Source: Parasphingopyxis algicola
GTDB lineage: Bacteria; Pseudomonadota; Alphaproteobacteria; Sphingomonadales; Sphingomonadaceae
Length of the DNA stretch: 64,000 nt
NCBI RefSeq assembly: GCF_013378075.1
Contig: NZ_CP051131.1
Location: forward strand, 744,001 to 808,000
Reading direction: 5' to 3'
Under the pieces are notes generated by a model, which saw only the letters and a program-made list of their open reading frames with translations, searched no databases and was not told where the DNA came from. Both the position numbers and the translations under genes were made by a program. Position 1 is the stretch's first letter. Every line of letters starts with the position of its first letter. This document shows positions 59,783-64,000 of the stretch, piece after piece.

Positions 59783-59821
59783 TCAAAAAGAAAAGCCGCG
59801 CATAGCAGCAGCGGCCGTCAT
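59783..59821 (-). CDS. 12-codon candidate leader ORF of ahcY
   Basis: This small ORF reads MTAAAAMRGFSF and ends with TGA 24 bases before the ahcY ATG. The predicted -10 box ends 7 bases before its ATG, so transcription would start at or next to the ATG and the ORF could be leaderless. Its second half can form a stem (GCCGC with GCGGC) followed by TTTTCTTTTT, resembling an attenuator. No peptide family is known to me; this is an inference from arrangement. Confidence 0.4.
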   Translation of the reverse strand: MTAAAAMRGFSF

Positions 59822-59828
59822 GCACGCC

Positions 59829-59857
59829 TATTTACAGGCCTCCGCCCGGGATTGCAA
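59829..59857 (-). promoter_or_regulatory. Candidate sigma-70 promoter of ahcY
   Basis: On the minus strand TTGCAA (59852-59857) and TAAATA (59829-59834) are separated by exactly 17 bases. The predicted transcription start is near 59822. The SahR-like palindrome ends 5 bases upstream of the -35 box. Confidence 0.55.
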
Positions 59858-59862
59858 ATGGA

Positions 59863-59882
59863 ATATAAAGAATTCTTTATAT
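59863..59882. promoter_or_regulatory. Perfect 20-base palindrome, candidate SahR operator of ahcY
   Basis: The sequence ATATAAAGAA followed by its exact complement forms a 20-base perfect palindrome, strikingly AT-rich in a GC-rich region. It matches the type of site bound by SahR, the ArsR-family regulator that senses S-adenosylhomocysteine in proteobacteria, as I recall from regulon studies. It lies about 105 bases upstream of the ahcY ATG. Confidence 0.65.
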
Positions 59883-59981
59883 GTGAAATCCGGAGAGGCG
59901 ATGAAGCCTCGCTGGCAACCGTAAGCGCCGTTGCACGCCGAAACGCATGTTCTGTTTGAAACCGCAAACCCGCCCGGCTTC

Positions 59982-62066
59982 CTAGAGCCGATCGAGATCC
60001 TCCGGTTCGCCGATAACGGAGATCAGATCGTCTCGGCGCAACGCCAGATCGCCGCGCGCGATGATCAGTTCTCCGTCGCGCTCGATCATGACGATCAGGC
60101 ACGAAGCGGGCAGATCGATCTCGTCGACCCTCCGGCCGGCCTTGTCAGCGATCGACGGGATGTCGGCCACCGGGGCGTGCAGGAAATGGTCGTCGCGGAC
60201 CAGCACGGCATTCATCGCCTGTTCGTCTGCGGCCGCGAGCCAGCGTTTCTCAAAGCGGTCGCTGCTTGCGATTTCGGCGATATGGCCGGCGATGCGCAGA
60301 TCGAGGCCGACCGGTTCTTCGGGCACGAGCAAGATCATCGCCGTATGCAGGTCATAATCGGTGTCGAACGACAGGCGCGCACTGCCGCCGAACCGGAAGA
60401 CGAACAGCTTGGGGTTCTCGATCAGCCCAAAGGTGCGGTGCATGAGCAGGATCCGCGGCAGGATCCGGTGCCTTTCGAACGGCGCGTCGGCGAAGGCGGC
60501 GCGCAGATCGTCCGGATCGATATCGAACCGCTCTTCGGCGATGGTCACGGTCCGCTCCAGCAATATGTCGAAATCGAAATGGCCCTCGCCAATATCGATC
60601 ATCGCGGATCGCGCGATCACGCGCTCATAGGCGAGATTTTCGTCTGCCGTCCGATCATGCACGATCGACATGAGTTCGGTTTCGATGCCCTCGTAGCGGG
60701 CCCTGCCGAGCTGTTCATGCACATGGAAGATGGCGCCCCGGCGACGCACCTTGTCGGCCGCATAGAATTGATACCAGAGCGCGCAACCGATCACGATCAT
60801 CCCGGTGAACGCGATCGACAGGATGCCCATCTCGATGATCAGCCAGAAGGCGATCAGGATCCCGGCGACCGGCAGCCAGGGATAGAGCGGCGTCCTGTAA
60901 CCGGGCTTGTAGGAATCGATCCCGCTCTGGCGCATCACGATCACGGCGATGCAGACGAGCCCGAACAGCAGCAGCTGGAACGCGCTGGCGAGTTTCGCAA
61001 CCGACGCCACGTCGAACAGAACGAGCACGGCGATCATCGTCGCCACGGTCAGCGCGATGGCGAGCGTCGGCGTCTCGAACCGGCTGAGGCGGGACAGCTT
61101 TTCGGGCACCAGCTTGTCCTTGGCCATCGCATAGGGATAGCGCGAGGCCGACATGATCCCGGCATTGCCGGTCGATGCGAAGGCGGCGATCGCCGACACC
61201 ACGATCAGCAACACGCCGAGATCGAACGGCATCCAGCCGAGAAACGCCGCCGCGCCGTCGGCCATCGGTGTGAGGCTGCCGAACAGCGCGTCGGGCTCCA
61301 GCAATTTGACGAGGATGAGCGTGCCCAGCGTATAGATCGCCGTCGCGGTGACGAGCGAGAGCAGCATGCCGAGCGGAATGTTGCGATCGGGATTTTCCAC
61401 CTCTTCGGCAACGCTCGCGACCTTGGTCAGGCCGGCATAGGATACGAAGACGAGCCCCACCGTGGATACGAAACCGACCAGGCCGCCGGAGAAGAATGCG
61501 CCATAATCCCGTTCCGGCGCAAAGACAGCCGGCACGCCAACTTCGGCTAGGCCAAGAATCGTGAACGCGCCGAGGATGACGACGAGGATGGTGACGAGGA
61601 TCCGTTGCAGGAACGTGGTTTCCTTGGCGCCAAGATAATTGACCGCGCCGAACACCAGGGTGAGCACGACCGCGGTGATGGTTATCGGAACATCGAGATA
61701 CAGGCCGAGATAGGCGCCCATCCCGACCAGCGCGAAGGCGCTTTTGAAGACGACGGCGATCCAGGACCCGAGCCCGCCGATCGTTCCCATGAGCGGGCCC
61801 ATCGCCCGGTCGAGAAAGAAATAGGTGCCGCCCGATTTCGGCATGGCGGTCGACAGTTCGGCCATGCAGTACATCGCCGGCAGGATCAGGAAACCCGCCG
61901 CCAGATAGGCGAGATACACGGAATTGCCGGTATCGGCGGCGGCGATGCCCGGCAGGAGAAAAAGTCCGGACGAGAACATGGCGCCGGTCGCCATCGCATA
62001 GACATCGAACAGTTTCAGATTCTTGGAAAGCTTGGCCTGTCCCTGGGTTTCGGCTTCACCGGCCAT
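59982..62066 (-). CDS. APC family amino-acid permease with C-terminal EIIA-like and RCK-C-like domains
   Basis: This 694-residue protein has about 12 membrane helices of the APC superfamily in the first 440 residues (LFDVYAMATGAMFSSGLFLLPG, AMPKSGGTYFFLDRAMGP, VSYAGLTKVASVAEEVENPDRNIP). The cytoplasmic tail resembles a PTS EIIA domain of the fructose/mannitol type (RILLMHRTFGL near residue 530, with a possible phospho-His) and ends in a TrkA/RCK C-terminal-like domain (GELIIARGDLALRRDDLI). Such a tail implies control of transport by phosphorylation or ligand. The internal ATG (MAGEAETQ) was chosen; the longer frame adds a Cys-rich leader unlike the family. Confidence 0.88.
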   Translation of the reverse strand: MAGEAETQGQAKLSKNLKLFDVYAMATGAMFSSGLFLLPGIAAADTGNSVYLAYLAAGFLILPAMYCMAELSTAMPKSGGTYFFLDRAMGPLMGTIGGLGSWIAVVFKSAFALVGMGAYLGLYLDVPITITAVVLTLVFGAVNYLGAKETTFLQRILVTILVVILGAFTILGLAEVGVPAVFAPERDYGAFFSGGLVGFVSTVGLVFVSYAGLTKVASVAEEVENPDRNIPLGMLLSLVTATAIYTLGTLILVKLLEPDALFGSLTPMADGAAAFLGWMPFDLGVLLIVVSAIAAFASTGNAGIMSASRYPYAMAKDKLVPEKLSRLSRFETPTLAIALTVATMIAVLVLFDVASVAKLASAFQLLLFGLVCIAVIVMRQSGIDSYKPGYRTPLYPWLPVAGILIAFWLIIEMGILSIAFTGMIVIGCALWYQFYAADKVRRRGAIFHVHEQLGRARYEGIETELMSIVHDRTADENLAYERVIARSAMIDIGEGHFDFDILLERTVTIAEERFDIDPDDLRAAFADAPFERHRILPRILLMHRTFGLIENPKLFVFRFGGSARLSFDTDYDLHTAMILLVPEEPVGLDLRIAGHIAEIASSDRFEKRWLAAADEQAMNAVLVRDDHFLHAPVADIPSIADKAGRRVDEIDLPASCLIVMIERDGELIIARGDLALRRDDLISVIGEPEDLDRL

Positions 62067-62249
62067 CGTTCTTTTCCTACGCAAAAAATGGTTCCGATTC
62101 CATCCCTTAGGCTTGAAGCGCTGGAACAGGCAATGAAGACCGCAAGCAGCAGCGGCCAATTCTGCTTCGCATCCGTTGTTCGGACACCGCCGCCCCTTCA
62201 ATCGCGAAAGCGCGCACCGCGTTTCAGGACCGATATCCCGGCGCCCGGT

Positions 62250-62873
62250 TCAGCCGATCGGTGCGGTCTCGAATGCAGCGAAGACCTCCGTCAGCCCGCG
62301 CGGTTCGGCCATCCGCTTCAGGCGCGAAAGCGTTTGTTCGACATCGAGGCTGTAGGTGATCACCGTGGACGCCTTGGAGCGCGTCTCCGCGCCGAGGGAT
62401 TTGACGAGCGTTATCGCCGGCGTGTTGGCGTAGAGGATGTCGAACGTCAGCTCGGTGAGACCGGCCGCCCGGCAATCGAGAACCAGCGCGGCGAGCAGCA
62501 GGCGGGCTATGCCGCGGTCGTGATACCGATCGAGCACGGCGATGGCGAGATCGGCGGTATCGGAATCATGGCTGCCGCGGATGGCATGCGCGGCGGCGAC
62601 CGGCGGCTGGCCGTCTTCGTCGGTCATCACCGCGCCCCAGGCGATATGATCGAACCCGTCGACGGCCGACAGACGCTCGACGACCGAAGGCGGCGCGCTC
62701 TTGAAGGACGAGAAGAACCGCAGATAGCGGGAGCGGTCGGAGAGCTCCTGGATACCCCGCTCTATCGCCTCCTCGTCCGACGGGCGGATCGGGCGCAGGC
62801 AGATCGGCGCACCGTCGTCGAGATGCGTTTCCACCGCACGCGGACGGTTCCGGAAATCGACACGGGCGGGCAT
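62250..62873 (-). CDS. GNAT family N-acetyltransferase
   Basis: This 207-residue protein has the GNAT core: ICLRPIRPSDEEAIERGIQ near residue 24, a central strand DLAIAVLDRYHDRGIARLLLAALV (motif A with the RxxGxG/A-like acetyl-CoA loop DRGIA near residue 118) and FDILYANTPAITLVKSLGAE near residue 145. These enzymes acetylate amines or protein lysines with acetyl-CoA; the target is unknown. ATG start. It lies downstream of the MBL remnant and upstream of the permease on the same strand. Confidence 0.88.
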   Translation of the reverse strand: MPARVDFRNRPRAVETHLDDGAPICLRPIRPSDEEAIERGIQELSDRSRYLRFFSSFKSAPPSVVERLSAVDGFDHIAWGAVMTDEDGQPPVAAAHAIRGSHDSDTADLAIAVLDRYHDRGIARLLLAALVLDCRAAGLTELTFDILYANTPAITLVKSLGAETRSKASTVITYSLDVEQTLSRLKRMAEPRGLTEVFAAFETAPIG

Positions 62874-63026
62874 GCGTTATCCTTTCCGGCTTTGCCGAGC
62901 GGCGGGGCGACCGGAAGACTCCATATCCGGGATTCGCGCGGATGTCCCCGAAAAGCCGACATGGCGATGCCCGATTTGAACCGGCCCCGTGGCGAAAACG
63001 CGCGGCTACGCCGGATTGCGGGGGTT

Positions 63027-63450
63027 CTAACGCATGATCGACGAACCCAGGCCCGCCTCGATGAAACCGGCGCCGAACACATCGCGGATGACCGCCAGCG
63101 CATGTTCGCCCGTGCAGTGACCCGGCGCGATATGGCGCACCCGCCACTCGTCGCGCAGCGCTTCAGCGACGCGCCGGATCTCGCGATCGTCGGCCGGCAG
63201 CAGATGGAGGCCGCCGATGATCGTGTCGACCGACCGCCCCGTGGCTTCGGTCGCCGTCCGGACGATGGTTTCGATCGTCGGATGGCTGCAGCCGACGATC
63301 AGGACCAGTCCGTTTTCGGTTTCGATCGCGAGCGACAGTTCCTTCACGTCGAGATCGACGCCCCAATGGCCGTGGTTGGCCATCAGATAGGCGAAGGCGT
63401 TCGCACGTGCATGGAAGAGCTGGTGAAAGATGATGGTTTCGCTCCATGGG
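63027..63450 (-). pseudogene. N-terminally truncated MBL-fold metallohydrolase
   Basis: The frame encodes only the second half of a metallo-beta-lactamase-fold hydrolase: LVLIVGCSHPTIETIVRTA, IIGGLHLLPAD and HIAPGHCTGEHALAVI, all family hallmarks. The first half, with the HxHxDH metal site, is absent. Homology-like sequence can be followed upstream of the first ATG (63383) through AFAYLMANHGHWG and IIFHQLFHA to about 63450, then runs into the hairpin after the peroxiredoxin gene. It is most likely a remnant of a gene of about 280-300 residues. A 118-residue product from 63383 is possible but would lack the metal site. Confidence 0.7.
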
Positions 63451-63481
63451 CGGGGCGGCGGCGCTTTCCGCCGCCCCGCCT
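63449..63481 (-). terminator. Strong GC hairpin after the peroxiredoxin gene
   Basis: GGCGGGGCGGCGG and CCGCCGCCCCGCC form a 13-base-pair perfect stem with a short loop, 31 bases beyond the peroxiredoxin stop. There is no T-run on either strand, so it is a probable but non-canonical terminator or 3'-end stabiliser. Confidence 0.5.
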
Positions 63482-63511
63482 CGGGGGGATGGTTCGCGAC
63501 CCTTTTTGCGG

Positions 63512-64000
63512 TCAGGCCGCGTCCGCCATTTTCGGCTGGGGCACGATGCGCATGTACGGGAGCCGGCTGGTCCAGGAGCCGAACATCTCGGCCGCCTGTT
63601 CGTCGCCGATCGACGGCAGGATGAAGACGTCTTCGCCCGGCTGCCAGTTGGCCGGCGTCGCGACCTGGTTGTTTTCGGTCAGCTGCAGCGAGTCGAGAAC
63701 GCGCAGCAGCTCGGCGAAATTGCGCCCCGTGCTCATCGGATAGGCCATCGCCATGCGCACCGTCTTGTCGGGCGCAATCATGAAGACGGTCCGCACCGTC
63801 GCATTGTCCGCGGCGGTCCGCTCGTCGGAAGAACCCTCGGCATCGGCCGGCAGCATGCCGAACATTTTCGAGATCGCAAGGTCCGTGTCGGCGATCATCG
63901 GGAAGGCCGGCATGAAGCCCGTCACCTTCTGGATGTCCTGCGACCAGTCGTTATGCCGCTCCGCGCCGTCGACGCTGAGGCCCATCAGCTTCGCGCCACG
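63512..64000 (-). CDS. Peroxiredoxin, Prx6-like (N-terminus beyond window)
   Basis: The last 163 or so residues of a peroxiredoxin that reduces peroxides. The visible part matches the 1-Cys/Prx6 subgroup: LMGLSVDGAERHNDWSQDI, FPMIADTDLAISKMFGML, TVRTVFMIAPDKTVRMAMAYPMSTGRN, NWQPGEDVFILPSIGDEQA. The catalytic Cys (usually PVCTTE) and the first 45-50 residues lie past the window end. The C-terminal extension after LPSIGDEQ is characteristic of this subgroup. Confidence 0.93.
   Translation of the reverse strand, partial: RGAKLMGLSVDGAERHNDWSQDIQKVTGFMPAFPMIADTDLAISKMFGMLPADAEGSSDERTAADNATVRTVFMIAPDKTVRMAMAYPMSTGRNFAELLRVLDSLQLTENNQVATPANWQPGEDVFILPSIGDEQAAEMFGSWTSRLPYMRIVPQPKMADAA

Noticed and set aside
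59759-59981. A SAM- or SAH-type riboswitch in the ahcY leader
   Set aside because: The 5' region shows a palindromic operator and a short ORF with a hairpin, but I could not fit a known SAH or SAM riboswitch core. The predicted transcript leader is only about 60 bases long.
63449-63481. Part of a CRISPR array or mobile-element end
   Set aside because: It is one perfect hairpin with no repeated copies or spacers; position after the peroxiredoxin stop fits a transcript end.

Overview
The window reads as a continuous piece of a GC-rich alphaproteobacterial chromosome, most likely of the order Sphingomonadales. The evidence is gene content and gene order, recalled from family knowledge and not checked by a search: carA-carB-greA, gatB/YqeY-dnaG-rpoD, sdhE-mfd next to recG, secA next to argJ, and the series ahcY - divL-like kinase - tsaE - amgK - murU - addB - addA - trxA. 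I see no prophage, plasmid backbone, rRNA operon or CRISPR array. Most of the window is core housekeeping sequence with small insertions between or inside conserved operons.

Layout. 1-5806 (minus) is the car operon and greA, interrupted between carA and carB by a small palindrome-flanked element that carries a DUF559 nuclease-fold gene. 6041-11208 (plus) holds a GatB/YqeY protein, a lipoprotein, primase and the primary sigma factor. 11405-16405 is a set of MoxR-type ATPase, DUF817 membrane protein, SDR enzyme (minus) and CoxE-like VWA protein. 16443-17260 is a decayed methyltransferase gene. 17269-19019 (minus) encodes a NamZ-type exo-muramidase and a DOMON-like protein. 19158-29199 holds tyrS, a MATE exporter, a PilZ protein, recG, sdhE-mfd and a double-DTG aspartic protease. 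29219-37136 holds an EAL protein, moaA-nadK, tRNA-Asn, a nitroreductase-like lipoprotein, a two-domain VOC protein and an unusual SLOG/cyclase fusion. 37186-43156 holds secA, a TonB-C protein, argJ, an inositol-phosphatase family gene and trxA. 43210-52515 (minus) is tsaE-amgK-murU-addB-addA, interrupted by a second DUF559/palindrome element. 52672-59758 holds a methyltransferase, the DivL-like kinase, a TonB-dependent receptor and ahcY. 59982-64000 holds an APC permease with regulatory tail, a GNAT protein, a metallo-beta-lactamase remnant and a peroxiredoxin cut by the window end.

How the genes work together. CarA and CarB make carbamoyl phosphate. DnaG and RpoD serve replication and transcription. 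RecG, Mfd and AddAB form a DNA repair set. NamZ, AmgK and MurU are steps of one cell-wall recycling route although they lie about 32 kb apart. AhcY clears S-adenosylhomocysteine and has an elaborate control region: a perfect 20-bp palindrome resembling a SahR operator, a promoter, and a 12-codon possibly leaderless upstream ORF whose second half forms a terminator-like hairpin.

The most unusual feature is the pair of DUF559 genes, each wrapped in a different family of short GC-rich palindromes and each lodged inside a conserved operon (carA/carB and addB/addA). The arrangement recalls REP-associated tyrosine transposases but with a Vsr/PD-(D/E)XK-like protein. A diverged copy of the carB start lies on the far side of the first element, which looks like an insertion footprint.
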